This document shows positions 48,428-60,775 of a stretch of DNA of 64,000 nucleotides, one piece after another. The stretch covers positions 984,501 to 1,048,500 of the forward strand of contig JAQFVV010006452.1 in the NCBI GenBank assembly GCA_028023455.1, read 5' to 3'. The number at the start of each line of letters is the position of its first letter. Position 1 is the stretch's first letter. The notes under the pieces are model-generated. The model ran no database searches, was not told the origin of the DNA, and saw nothing but the letters and a program-made list of their open reading frames with translations. The position numbers and the translations under genes were made by a program. This DNA is from Epiperipatus broadwayi (taxonomy: Eukaryota > Onychophora > Udeonychophora > Euonychophora > Peripatidae).

Positions 48428-48795
48428 TAAGCTTGTATTTACAAATGTTATATATAGAGCTTGTAATTTTATTTTTTGCTATTAAGGCTTTAGCAATTTT
48501 ATATTGCTAAAGCTATTAATATATGGTGTATTTGAACTTAGTTCAGTCCCATATGGCTATTTAAGTTAGAGAGATAGATTGGAAGACATATGGATGTCTG
48601 AAAATTTTTCAGATTTTCTACTTAATAGTTATACATTAGATAAAGTACTGGGCTTGCCCTGGTATTCTTAATCTAATGCTTGAATATCCTAGCACCTCAC
48701 TGAGGTTGCCAGTAGCAGAAACCGGTCTGGGGTTAGGGATATTCTGCAAAGCTTGTTTAAGAGATTATTTCCAAGATCTATATATAACATATAAC
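48428..48795 (+). mobile_element. S1 repeat, diverged copy
   Basis: TTCAGTCCCATATGGCTATTT and the following blocks match the other S1 copies. The end of the unit is truncated near 48795. Confidence 0.75.
48695..48732 (+). ncRNA. Hammerhead of S1, variant with ACCGGT stem III
   Basis: CCTCA/TGGGG stem I, CTGAGGT, stem II TGC-CAGTA-GCA, GAA, palindrome ACCGGT, cleavage base C. GAA and all stems are intact. Only the last base of the first core box deviates. Confidence 0.65.
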
Positions 48796-49639
48796 TTATA
48801 TATCTACTACATGGATTTAAAGTACAATTGGATGAAACTTGACATTTGTTTTTTAATTTTAAGCAAGGTTAAGATAAAATAAGATAGAAAAAGAATCACA
48901 AACTTTCAATGTCTGTCAATTATCAAATCTGATAAATAATGCATGATAATTTTCTGTAAGAATTTGTAGCCTGCCACATCCATTTACAATAAATTTATGA
49001 AACATTTTACATCAACTATTGCAACTGCATTAACAACTTTTGGCTTCTTTATGAAAAATCAAAAGCATTGACAAATACCAAAACTAGTTGATAATTAGTT
49101 TCAGTGTTTAATCCATAACACTTCTATATGTGAATCTGTTAATGTTTTATCAATATAACAATATGAACTAAGTAGTTTACTTAGAAATTTATGAGAAATT
49201 TGAACATTTGAAGGGACAGACTTGAACCACAATTCATGTGCCTTGAGATTAAGGGTCTAATACAACACCTAGTCATTAATCATACTTCTATTAATATGTC
49301 AGGTCTCCATATATTTGAATATTTTGTTCTCTAATGCTTTTTCAAAATATATCACATTATATTATTTTTTCTTTTGTTTTTATATAATAGAGCTAATAGA
49401 AGATTTTTAAATATATGCTTTAGTTTTGTATTTTCTCTTTCTAATATTACCAAAAAGTATTTGCTCATTAAATAATATAAAATTAATAAATGAAAGTAAA
49501 GTTGTAGTTATTTATTAAGCACACAGGAAGTATATATTTCCAGTATAAAAATCATAATATTAACTCGTAAATCGCGCGATTTCACGAATGTTAATTTATA
49601 TAGAAAATAGTGGACTTAAACAGTGGAGAGAATAATAGC
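48796..49639. other. A+T-rich spacer, nothing recognised
   Basis: No supported feature. Confidence 0.35.
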
Positions 49640-49770
49640 TTCACACTCCCAAATCAAGATGCTTCAGATTGGCCTATATAAGTGGAAAGTTAGGTTAAAG
49701 ATAAGATGACTACTCTTATCTTTATAAAAGTCACCATTTTGTGTCAAGATTTGATTGGTCCCTCTATCGG
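49640..49770. mobile_element. M2-related MITE fragment
   Basis: AGATTGGCCTATATAA and the nearby AAGATAAGATG...CTTATCTTT inverted motif match the interior of the MITE at 29700-30122. The ends are not clear. Confidence 0.5.
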
Positions 49771-49984
49771 AAAATAAAGTTATTGTTTGACTATTATAAA
49801 CATTCAAGGTGCATATGAAATAGGTTAAAGCCCATCTCTGAATGAAAATAATTAAATATATAAGAGAAGATTAATAAAGCTGAACAAACAAATTGTGTAT
49901 GAATTTTTACAATAGATTTAAGACTAAGTAGTATTCTCTATTCTTTCTAAATATTTTGTTTTTGAGTTGTCAAAATAAATTAAT

Positions 49985-50293
49985 TTGCCTTTAGAAAATG
50001 AAATGAATATCCTGCAATTAGTGTACCTAATAAACAGATGTGAACAAAAAATTGGAAAGCTGCTATTGCTAACAAAAGAGTTAAATGTAGATGGTATAAA
50101 AATAAAATGGACACAGCTATGTTGCAGAAATATTTTTCTAGTCAAACTTGAATTTTCCTTTTATTATAAACTAGAACCAGATTCTATTAAAATAGTAAAT
50201 ATATATATACATTCAAAATTCCCCATAATTCAGAATTCAACCAGAGTAGCCAAGAAAATAAACCTAAAGCACTCCCAATGGTTTCACTGCTAG
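49985..50293 (+). other. Unrecognised 102-codon open frame
   Basis: Longer than most chance frames here, with a stretch LLLLTKELNVDGIKIKWTQL. No family, splice-site context or repeat relationship recognised. It could be chance or a relic. Confidence 0.2.
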
Positions 50294-50433
50294 ATGGAGA
50301 CTTTTCAAGTGTAAAGAATTACAAAATAACATGTCTAAACCAAACATTACCCACAATTCCACTTACTTCTTATATACCCTTAATATTAAAAGAACTTTTA
50401 AATAAGTTAATTGTTTCAGAATAATAAATTGTT

Positions 50434-50596
50434 AATAATAAAGATTTGAACTCAGAATTTCACATAACCCTCAGCTCTCCATGCCATTTCATATAGGGTC
50501 ATGTGAAATTCTGAGTTCGAATCCCTTATATATTACATTATATATGTGCAGGTATGTGTAAGCCTGTACAGTGTACTTATTTAAATAATAAAGATT
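50434..50596. mobile_element. S3 repeat, minimal head-to-head copy with 13-bp TSD (S3-5)
   Basis: AATAATAAAGATT at 50434-50446 and 50584-50596. The 137-bp insert is only two inverted 3' ends of S3 (CTCAGAATTTCACAT.ACCCTC / GAGGGTCATGTGAAATTCTGAG-like) plus the 3' stem-loop GTGCAGG...GCCTGTAC on the right. Body and ribozyme are absent on both sides. Confidence 0.85.
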
Positions 50597-50881
50597 CTTT
50601 AATTCTTTTTTTTATTTCATTTATCTCAAAGAAGACAATCTTAGCATTATCAAAATTATAGATATATTTAATCACACAATAAGTAATAGTAATTTAGATT
50701 TAAATTGATGAAAAACTATATCAAGGAATCGTTCAAGCAATGACTTTAGTCATTATGTTTAGGTTTATCTTATCTTTTCTTTAGGTACTTCTAAGTGCTT
50801 TTATACTTTATAAAAGTAGTTTTATTTACTTTAGTATATTTTAGTATTTAATATTTTTGTTAACTAATTTTATAACATTTC

Positions 50882-51197
50882 AATTATATTGAGGAATTCG
50901 AACTCAGACATTCACACGACCCTCAACTCTCCATACCATCTCATATTGCTGACCCACCTGATTACATACATGTTGAAAAGATAAATAATTACCAATATAT
51001 GTACTTCAGGCTAAACCAGCAATCATATTGGTGATTACTTATCTTTTCAACATGTATGTAATCAGGTGGGTCAGCAATATGAGATGGCATAGAGAGTTGA
51101 AGGTCGTGTGAACGTCTGAGTTTGAATCCCTTATAAATTACATAATATATGTGCAGGTGTGTGTAAGCCTGTACAGTATATGAAATTAATTATATTG
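50882..51197. mobile_element. S3 repeat, long-hairpin copy with 10-bp TSD (S3-6)
   Basis: AATTATATTG at 50882-50891 and 51188-51197. 50892-51026 (minus) and 51027-51187 (plus) are inverted repeats with about 125-bp near-perfect arms. The plus part begins at ATTGG, within one base of the position where the S3 hammerhead should cleave (A before TTGG). The minus part begins within the hammerhead core (ATGA). The 3' stem-loop is present on the right. Confidence 0.88.
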
Positions 51198-52701
51198 TTT
51201 AAAAATTTATACTATTAATATTATTAAAATGATTAGTGATGAGATTCTCTTAAGTAGTTTTCACTATGTGTTAATTATTTTTTTAAAAAAACTAAAATAA
51301 TAATAAAATAATCAAATATAATTTGAATAATGACTGGATGATTCACTTTGTTTGCTTTCACTATTTTTTTTTAAATGAAAAAATAAAGTAAATTTATAAT
51401 ATTTAGTATTGGTATAATGAATTACATGTAAATCTTCCACATATGTTGTAAAATTAAAACTATTTTTCATAACTCATTGTCTAACTAGAGTTAAAGATAA
51501 AATAAATTCAGTAGCATTTAAAACTTTATAAAAACATTTGATTTGGTAAACTTTAGAGAGTGTTATACTTAAAAACTTTTTTTTTAAAAAAGCTGCTTCT
51601 AGTTTTACTATTTTGTGATAAAATACAACTGTAATGTTTTTGTAATAAGACCCAGTAATTTTTTTAAAAAGATTTTGAGTCAAATTTTACTTTTTTTTAT
51701 TAGAATGACAATACCAATGATAAAAATAATACATATTTAATCAAATGTTTTCATCCATGATCGTCCGTGAACAACCGAAAACATTACTTATTCTTCATAA
51801 CTAATAAAAAAAATTTTAAATAATATAGTCTTGTAATAATTAAACAACAAATTTACAATATACCAATAAGCTTAATTAAATAGAGAAATAAAGCAAAAAA
51901 ATTTCATAATAGACTGTTCTTGTAGCTAAGTAATGTTATTTTGACAAAAAAAATGAATGAAATTTAAATCAACATGTTTTTTTAAAAAAGACATTACAGT
52001 TTTATATTTATATTATGCTACAATGCAATCTGTTATACCACTGATTTGAGGTTTGAGTCATGACTTTAGAATTATTATTATTTTATTACAAGCAATTTTT
52101 TTGCAGATTATTTCACAAGCCTATTCAATAATTATCCAGGTTTTGGGGAAATAAATGTGTTTCTAGCCACTAATATATAACAAATAAAAGTACCAGATTA
52201 ACTTGATTTGATCAGATGTGTGCTGATGATAAAAATTAAAAGGTAAAATTTTAATACAAGCTTTTTCACCACTGCTAAACTATTTACCCTGGAATAAAAC
52301 TTTTCACTATATCAAAGCACTCATGAGCAATCTGATGTTGACTAGAGATTATATTATTATTATCAAGATTAATTCAAGATTTCAATTCAAATAAATATCT
52401 ACTTTTAAAAAGCAATTCTTAGCAGGCCTTTCAGTCTTTATGGTTTACCTTAAATAAATTATATTAAGTAAAATTACATACAGTGAATATATAATTATGT
52501 TGACATTTTTTATTATAGTAAATTATTTATAAATTATATGATTTTTAATTTGAGAGGGGAAAACACTATTTCAAAATGAAGTCACAGTAAACTCCATAAT
52601 TCATTTTCTAATATGTTTACATTTCTAATCTAGTTTTTCATAATCTTAAACTGCCATTTTATTTCCATCATTTTTCTCATTATTTGGATTTTTTAATATT
52701 A
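51198..52701. other. A+T-rich spacer, nothing recognised
   Basis: Only short frames. No shared repeat seen. Confidence 0.35.
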
Positions 52702-53140
52702 AAATTATTCAAATGGAAGTCACTCTCCGATAATGTGATATTTCTTAAATATTATAAATTTCCCCACACTCGCCCGCTGGTAAGAGTTTAAAAAACTTAA
52801 GTGAATTACTTAAGTTTAGAGTAAATAAGCATTTATTTTATATAGCATATCATATATAAGCATTTGAGTCATAGGAATAAGATTATTCCTTTTATTCCTG
52901 CATAAATACTATATCTTGTATTGGTGAGAAAGTATTCATTTATTATTAACACTTGCAAAGCATATGCACAATTAGCTTAAAAGGCTGATATTTAAGTTTA
53001 GAGTGTACATTCTATATACACCAACTCTTACAGACCATGCTTAAATCAGGGCTTGAGTTTATTGGGTGCCTGATGCTATAATCATTATAATATTTAAGAA
53101 ATACTGCATTATCAGAGATTGACTTCCATTTGAATAATTT
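52702..53140. mobile_element. MITE with 56-bp terminal inverted repeats (family M3)
   Basis: AAATTATTCAAATGGAAGTC at the left is mirrored exactly at the right end, and the complementarity continues with few mismatches to ...CTTAAATATTATAA. The interior is non-coding. The TSD is unclear. Confidence 0.8.
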
Positions 53141-53650
53141 CAAAGTTTTCAGTGCTTTATAATAATAGGTTTACTTTTTTAGTATTATATAATAAAGTCA
53201 AATCAAAAATTTTCAACATGGATAATAGTGTCAATCTTGGAATACTTTGAGAATCAAGAAAGCATCAAATTGGGTTGTAGTCTTAATATTTTATAGACTA
53301 TATTTATATATGGTTTGAAATTCCTCTAACTATTAGTATTTATATAGCAAGATTTTGAATTGTTTTATATCTTTATTTATATTTTTGAATCCATATAAAT
53401 AATATATTCTGGAATATTGCATTAAACTTAAAAAAAATCTTGAATTTATCCAAATTGTAAGATTAAGGCATGAAAAACAAATATGCAAATATTAGTTTCA
53501 GTTATATTCTAACATGTCTTCTGTGAATGTATAAGTTCAAAACATAACACTATAAATATTCATCTCTTTATAGTTTATACACTATTTTCCCAATTATTTA
53601 AATTTATATTATTTTTCATTTAGTTTGAATTTATTTATTTTTTGTTATAG

Positions 53651-53700
53651 CCTCTAGCTAAAGAATATGAAGAGCCAAAACAAGTGTTTCATGAACTCAA
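53651..53700 (+). CDS. Candidate small internal exon
   Basis: TTTTTTGTTATAG precedes 53651 and GTGAAT follows 53700. The frame encodes PLAKEYEEPKQVFHEL, then K-stop if not spliced. The composition is protein-like, but the exon is short and no partner exon is known. Confidence 0.25.
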
Positions 53701-53919
53701 GTGAATATTTAAAATATGATATTATGACATTTATATTAGTGAAAAGTTTCCAATGTGCTTGATAGAAATCATAAATGACAGAATAAAATCTTCAAGAAAG
53801 ATTCATTACTTTATGATTTAAACTTAAATTTAAAAATTGTTCTACAATTAAAGCAGTTTAATTAACCATCTAATTTAAGAAAGACATTACATTCTATAAA
53901 ATGTAAATACTTATTATTA

Positions 53920-54015
53920 ATTATTGTTAAAAAGAAGTTGTCTTGACAACAATTTGAAATTTTTGATTGTTACTAATATTGAGATTGTCTAAATATTGAT
54001 TGGCTTTTAATGATT
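53920..54015 (-). repeat. Dispersed repeat R6, inverted copy
   Basis: The reverse complement contains AACAATCAAAAATTTC and TTGTTGTCAAGACAAC, like 10450-10500. Confidence 0.55.
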
Positions 54016-54682
54016 ATTACTAATTATAAAAAAAGTATTACTATTGGAGACATTAACTTTTAAAAAATTTTTATTATCACGATTACTGATGCATTACATT
54101 TAATTTCACTCAGACATAGTTGGGTAACTGATAGAATAGATTAAGAAAAATGATGTTGAAAATAAACTCTGTACTGATTTCAAAATCATGAATTTTGCTT
54201 ACAGATTGATAGCACAACATTACTTAACAAAAAAGCTTTATTGTTGGTTTATGTTCATTATTTAATCATTAATCAAGAAGTTATTGGAATGTTATTTTCC
54301 AAATGATTACAAATGTACACAAGTGTTATCATTTATCAGACAGTTGAGTAATTATTTAATGAAAAAAAATATCATACTTACAAATTTTACTGATGTGCAA
54401 TATGTGAGATATTATCTATAATTGATCATCATCATGGAATCTAGACATATTAAAAGGCAGTTCTAAGTACTTTTAATAACCTTTTTTTTTATTTATTGCT
54501 AATATTCGACAAAGCTGTGGGTAAAATAAATGCCAACTTTTACTTTGATATGAAAAGTAAAACTTGAAGATATTTTAATACATATTAAAACTAGATGGTT
54601 TAAAAATGCTTGTGAGGTTTTATGATTCTATTATCAAATATTCCAATCAATTGATGAAATTATGTATAAGATGAAAATTAAT
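54016..54682. other. A+T-rich spacer, nothing recognised
   Basis: No supported feature. Confidence 0.35.
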
Positions 54683-55400
54683 AAGGACTTGAACCCAGAC
54701 TTTCAAGCTCTCTACTGTAATCCACTCTATCCAATATAACCAATGCACATGACATCATACATGTGATAAAGATAAATGGTCTCCAATATACATATTTCAT
54801 GCTGAACCAACATTTATCAGTTTTTTTCTGGATCATCATCTTCCATATATATAAAATAAATAAAATATCCGTTAATTAAAAACAATATTGTAATTATAAT
54901 TGAAATAATATTTTTAACGGTTTATAAACAATTACAAACAATCTTAAAATCTGCAGAAGTACTTTCGGTTACTTTCTAACCTGCCTCAACTGCCATTAAA
55001 TTCAAAAACCAAAAGCGGAAGCAAACGTCATCAATTCAAATTCCAAGAATCTCGTATTTTAATGTTAGAAGCTTGTCGATTTATTAAATGTGTTTTATTC
55101 CTGTTTATAAAAATTGCCTCTTTAATTTTTCTTTTACTATGGTTTTAAGATTGTTTGTAATTGTTTATAAACCGTTAAAAATATTATTTCAATTATAATT
55201 ATATATATATTCAGTGATCAATATATATTATGATTATATATGTGTGTAGGAGATGATAATCTGGACCAAGTGATGAGTGTTGATTCAGCATGCAGATCAT
55301 TTTTTATGTATATGTGGTTATATGCATGTTATATTGGATAGATTGGATAACTGTAGGGAGCTTGAATGTCTGATTTCAAACCCCATTAATTACATCTAGG
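54683..55400. mobile_element. S3 repeat, head-to-head copy split by a MITE (S3-7)
   Basis: 54683-54860 is S3 3' part plus hammerhead on the minus strand (CTGATAA core). 55205-55400 is S3 body, decayed hammerhead (GTGATGAGTGTTG) and tRNA-like part on the plus strand. The MITE at 54891-55201 sits between them. Confidence 0.75.
54891..55201. mobile_element. 311-bp MITE with 59-bp perfect TIRs (family M4)
   Basis: TAATTATAATTGAAATAATA at the left equals the reverse complement of the right end with no mismatch for 59 bp (54891-54949, 55143-55201). Perfect TIRs indicate recent insertion. The interior is non-coding and less A+T-rich (AAAAGCGGAAGCAAACGTC). Confidence 0.88.
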
Positions 55401-55912
55401 TTAAGTATATATATTTTATACTTATATTTCAATAAGATAAAAGCAAAAGATCTAATATTACTTTTTTTATATATATTTTCAGTCAATTTAAATGAAAAGA
55501 AACAAGATGTACCTTAACAAAGCAAAGGGAACTACAATGTCATGTATCAACTAGATAACAGTCTATAAAATTAGCATAACAAGATGGGGATTTTAATAAC
55601 TCTCTAACTCATGAACACAGGAGAAAAACAAAATTGAAAATTATTTTTGTAGGACACAATTTTTAAAGTTATTCTTTTCATTTTCATGTATTGTAGAAAG
55701 ATATCTTTGAGAATTGAAAGTATCTGACTGAAGTGTAAATCAATTTCACACTAATTCAAATCCATATTTAACTGAAGAACAATAAATTTGTAATATGACT
55801 TTGAATGTGAGGCATTCTGACTACAAAAACAAAAGAAATATTTGAAACAGAAATAAAAATAACTACTAGCTGCTAATAGTTTTATCACTTTCATATTTGA
55901 TTGAGAACTCAT

Positions 55913-56355
55913 TTACATCAGTTATTTTGGAATATGAAATTTGTCTATAGTACAGAATTTTTCAGACTTGCACTTATGTATGTAATATATAGAGGTTTAA
56001 ACTCAGACTTTCATATGACCCTCAACCAACCATGCTATTTCATACCACTGATATACTTGATCACACACATGTAGAAAAGATAAATAATCCCCAATATTCA
56101 TATTTTGTCTAAACTAACGCTCATCAGTTGATCCAGATTATCACACATATATACAATCAAAGCTTAGCTTATATTCAGATAACCAATCTTCATGCTTTAA
56201 TGGACAAGCTTCTAACCACTCTGCTCCACAACTCTTCATCCATTTATCTTTTCAACATATGTGTAATCAAGTGTATCAGCGGTATGAGATAGAATGGATG
56301 GTTGAGGGTCATGAGAAAGTCCGAGTTCACATCCCCTATATATTACATCAGTTAT
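55913..56355. mobile_element. S3 repeat, head-to-head copy with 13-bp TSD (S3-8)
   Basis: TTACATCAGTTAT at 55913-55925 and 56343-56355. 55926-56240 is S3 on the minus strand with a hammerhead of intact CTGATGA core but AAA for GAA. The plus-strand part starts near 56242 at TTTATCTTTTC and carries the tRNA-like part. Confidence 0.85.
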
Positions 56356-58700
56356 AAAAATACTACAAAATAGATTAAAAGTAACTATAAGAGACAATTC
56401 ACATTGTCAAAAATTGAATCTAATAATGATAAATTAGCAACATTTCATTAAGTTTAGAGCACTCGTAAACATTTTGTTTTAAATGAATAACATACTTATA
56501 TATTGTAACCTTCCCATTTCTTTGTTTTTCTTCTGGCCATCTCCATTTGCCTACTCATTTACTCTATACCATGCTAGCTCAATATTAAACATACAATATC
56601 ATTGCAAGAAGGTATACAATTCTTTATGGGGCTTGAAACATTCCACACATAACTTTATAGGATATACTCTAGGGATGATTACAAGAGAGTGGTTTTAACA
56701 TTGAGAAGCATAAAGAAAAATACACTTCCACAATGGCATTGCTATTGTGAAGACTCTCCCTCTACCATTTTATTATGATCATTGGGAAAATCCCCACAAT
56801 GAACAATGACTACTGTAATATTTCCTTTAACTGATAACTTAAATTACCATTATACATTTTTAAAATCTTAAATTAATATGCATTAATGAAATTCTATTAA
56901 TTTCATACAATTATTGCTATCCTATTATAATCTCAGGAATTATAAGCATTCTGCATTAAAATCCAATTTATCCATTGGATTGATATTTAAATGATTATAT
57001 CTCAAGAGGCATTTTACTGAGATCCAACCATTTATGAAAAACATATCAATGCCAACAATAATTACTCTAAAACACTTATTTTAGTATAAACCAAGCTTCC
57101 ATTATATTATTATTATCTATCAAGTCTAAATTACTTAAATTTTCTCTTCAATTACTTAGCATTAACCTACTATCACTAAATACTCCAGCGTTATAGACTT
57201 TCAGATGCATTAGTTAGCAATTGACATTATTTAAATGTTATACTAATTTAAATTTATGACCTTATAGATATTTCAATTTAAATTATAAAATTAAAATGTG
57301 ACTCTCCATTGCACTATTGATTCTATCATATGCTCTCCATTTTGCAGTATTGAACAGAAATTCTCAAATAAGGCCTGCAATTAAAATATAATGGGTATCA
57401 ACCTATGTGGATAATGTGTTTTCTAGATGTGACCTTGTGATAGGAATGACTTTTGAACACAATGAGACTAATATTACACAGTTAAATTAATGTGTTCTTT
57501 TATTTACAATAAGAATGATAAACAATGACAAAATTTGTATACGTGGTTAAATATTTCATTAACAATAACAACAAAAAAATTTAACAAAGATCAAACTATT
57601 TATGCATAGATAACTTATTTACATTTTATACAGACAATCTTAGTGTTTCAGATATTCAATTACTCTTTCCCTAGTTTATATTTCTCTTTTAAAATTATTA
57701 GTTACTGCTTTATTATTGTTTATGATTTTATACTAGTCTGCTATGTACATTATTCATGAATTATTCAATCACTTCATAGTCATTTTCATTTAAATTGAGT
57801 TTGAAAATTTTACATCCTAATCATATTACAAAGTTTTTACTGATGTAATAAAATCTATATATAAATAAGTACAATATTTATAATATGTCAAAAAAATCAT
57901 AGTTAGAATTCTTTATGTTTCGACAATCATTTCATCTCTTCATTCTATCTCTTACACTCATTTTCTCTTATAATATTAGACCTCAGTATTTTATTCGGAG
58001 AATTATTAATTATAGTAAATATTCCATTATCTATGATCTTTGTTTCATACGTGATTTAATTACTGTGGGCAACTCTGTCCAGACTCTTCTAGAAAATCCA
58101 TACAATCCTTCAAAATTTCATCTTTACCTTTAATGCACAATAGATTAATATTTATCCTACCTTTAAAAAGATGACTCATTGATTTATTGGCTATTATCTT
58201 AATAGATGGATAGGGGTTTCATTTATTATGATGTGTTATTTTATTAGGTAACCATTTGATTAATGGACTTGGCCCAATTTTACCCTGGCTTCCCTAATAA
58301 GCGCTTACTGGTACTTACACAATCATTTCTTTATTGAAAATCCTCCTACTTCTCCCTATATAGTCTATCCCAGAAATTTGACTCTTATTCTATTTCAGTG
58401 TACACAGTATTTAATATTCTATCTATTTCTAGACCCCTCCTATAGTTTACTCTTCTTATGCAATATTCCCCTACATATATATACCATCATGTCCCAAAAC
58501 AAATAATCTATTTTATTATTATTATTCAGATATTCTAAATAATATTTATTTTTATTAATAAATGAGATTCTAATATGGTCTTACATCACATTCACTCATT
58601 CTTGCGATTATTAATATTAGGTAAAACTGACTTATAGCGGTCTCGACACTTCGCCCTCTATTTTTAAAAAACTTAACTACATTTTTTTTCCAACTAAGTG
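56356..58700. other. Spacer; possible decayed element around 57480-58660
   Basis: The minus strand has short coding-like pieces, for example CIKGKDEILKDCMDFLEESG near 58075-58135 and TKIIDNGIFTIINNSPNKIL near 57960-58050, and a less A+T-rich GGCGAAGTGTCGAGACCGC near 58640-58658. Together they suggest an old retroelement, but no domain is recognisable. Confidence 0.25.
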
Positions 58701-58779
58701 TATCCAAGTTTAATCAATGTATCTAAATATAAAAAAGCTATATTGTACCAGTCAAAACATGTTTATCCATCTAACATGA

Positions 58780-58925
58780 GCTGGAACTCACAAAATGTAC
58801 TTCAAATCCAGTCAAGTCCAAGATTTAGATCAGGGACCAGCCTGGATTCAAACCCACTCTCTAAGCCCCAGATCTAACACCTAATGAATAACATAGTAGT
58901 GATGGCACAAGAGAATTAATTTTAA
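58780..58925 (-). repeat. Possible tRNA-derived SINE relic
   Basis: On the minus strand GTGGGTTTGAATCCAGG fits a B box and TTAGGTGTTAGATC lies where an A box could be. It is a single copy with no tail or TSD seen. Confidence 0.3.
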
Positions 58926-59758
58926 ATCCAACCGACTAACAAAGCTGAGCAAAACAATGAGACATCTATTAACTATGACTAAACTATATATATATATAAA
59001 CAGGCTTTACTTTTGGAAGTGGAGAAAAGAAGGAATTTGAACTACTCAAATAAGTTAGACAATAAAATATATTTTAATATACTGACAAATTATTATACAT
59101 TTAAAAATTAAGTACATTATTATGTGCATGAATGACCAAACGGTAGATAATTACATAGTGTCATTCAAGCTATTATTTCCCATATGCTCTTTATTAGCTA
59201 AATAATATATTACAAATAAACACACATCTTTGGTGGGTCTAATATTAAGATGCCAATCGAATATTAGAAAGAATTACATAATACTGCCATTAACGCTTTG
59301 ATTTACGGTTCTGAAATGTGGTAACTAACATATGATTTAGGGGAGCATTCTGAAATTCATTATACTTATGATATAAATTATTTACTTGCCTTTGAGGTTG
59401 TGAAAATAAACAAAATACATTTGAAAACATTTGATTATATTTGAATCTATGACAAAATATTTAATGAAAAATTATTTTAACAATAGTAAGACGAATGCTT
59501 TATTTTTCCCAATGCACATACTCCTAAATAGATATAAAAATTATGATGGTGGGACTGTATAAGACTGAAATAAATTTAATTAATAAAATAGAAGTAATTG
59601 ACATTTCTATATATCTTTTAAGCAAAGCGTAATTTTAATATTAGAGCATTAAAACTGGGTCATGAAGCAAAAGAAATAAATATATGAGAAGTTTGCAGTG
59701 CTGACATTATAACCAAGAAATAATAGGAAAAGTCGTGCTTCTGAACGAAAGATGAAGT

Positions 59759-59882
59759 GGATGGGCATAGCATGTGCCATACTTAGGGATCACCACCAGA
59801 GGCCTTTTATATGAAGAAATGGATGGGCATAGCGTTTGCCAGACTTAGGGATCACTGCCAGAGGCATTTTTATATGAAGACT
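59759..59882. repeat. 62-bp tandem duplication
   Basis: GGATGGGCATAGC starts at 59759 and 59821. The copies share CTTAGGGATCAC and CCAGAGGC and differ at several bases. Confidence 0.85.
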
Positions 59883-60017
59883 TGAGAAGAAATCTATGGG
59901 TTTGAACTTGTCGTGACCCCCAGATTAAGAAGCACATATATATAGAACACGAAGATCGGCCAAATGTCAGAAACGCAGTAATGTCACTAACAACATTGAA
60001 ATATAAATTTTACTGCT

Positions 60018-60775
60018 TTAACCCTTAAACCGCTAATTATATTATTGGTTGTATGAGGTAAAAATCAAATCTTTTAATTGGCCAACTCACAAACTGAAGA
60101 CAAAGCCTATTGTTAAAACATATTCGCCTATAATATTAAATTCAACTCGGATACGTTTATAAAAAGTATATTACTAATTTTTCAGGGTATTAAAAGAGAA
60201 CGAAAGTTCTTTCAAAAATAAATTGTTATTTATTTATTATAAAATATATTCAATTTCGGCAAATATAAAGCGAATGTCTAAACAAAAAAGTGGTGACGCA
60301 AACGCTTTTTTTCAATGTTATGTTCTGGAAAAGTAAAGATTTCTTTTTGCTAAATCTTAAATATTTTTACTAAAATCTTCAATATTCTTCGAAAATAATT
60401 TTGTTTTTTTAGTTTAATTTCTCAAATTATATTTTTTTAATACTTAAAATTGCATTCGAAATGAAAATCTCAGCGTTTTTCTTTATTTTCTTTGATCAGG
60501 CGGTTTCTTTGTTCTTTCCCGCCAATCAGAATGTCTTTTTCAGCTGAGAGCTTGCTGACAACCAATGACTGACAATGTTCTTTCTTTGTTTAGGTTTAAA
60601 TGCGGTTTTTTTGATTTTTTACTTGTAAAATAATTCGGAAGAGGGCACCATCTTACAGAACTTTTAAAAACCTAATCAATACCTGTCAAACGAATATTTT
60701 AGCATAAGAACTGGCAGAGTTAGAGTGACGTCAGATGTCGACGAGAGGCCTCGTAAGAGGCGGGAAAAGGGTTAA
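60018..60775 (+). mobile_element. 750-bp piggyBac-like non-autonomous element, copy 1
   Basis: TTAA at 60018-60021 and 60772-60775. The element between starts CCCTTAAACCGC and ends GCGGGAAAAGGG, imperfect 12-bp TIRs of the CCY...RGG type with TTAA target sites, as in piggyBac. The interior is non-coding, contains TGACGTCA (CRE-like) near 60727, and is less A+T-rich than the surroundings. An inverted copy lies at 61226-61978. Confidence 0.85.

Noticed and set aside
57480-58660. LTR retrotransposon with primer-binding site near 58640
   Set aside because: GGCGAAGTGTCGAGACCGC is suggestive, but no second LTR, no polypurine tract and no recognisable gag or pol.
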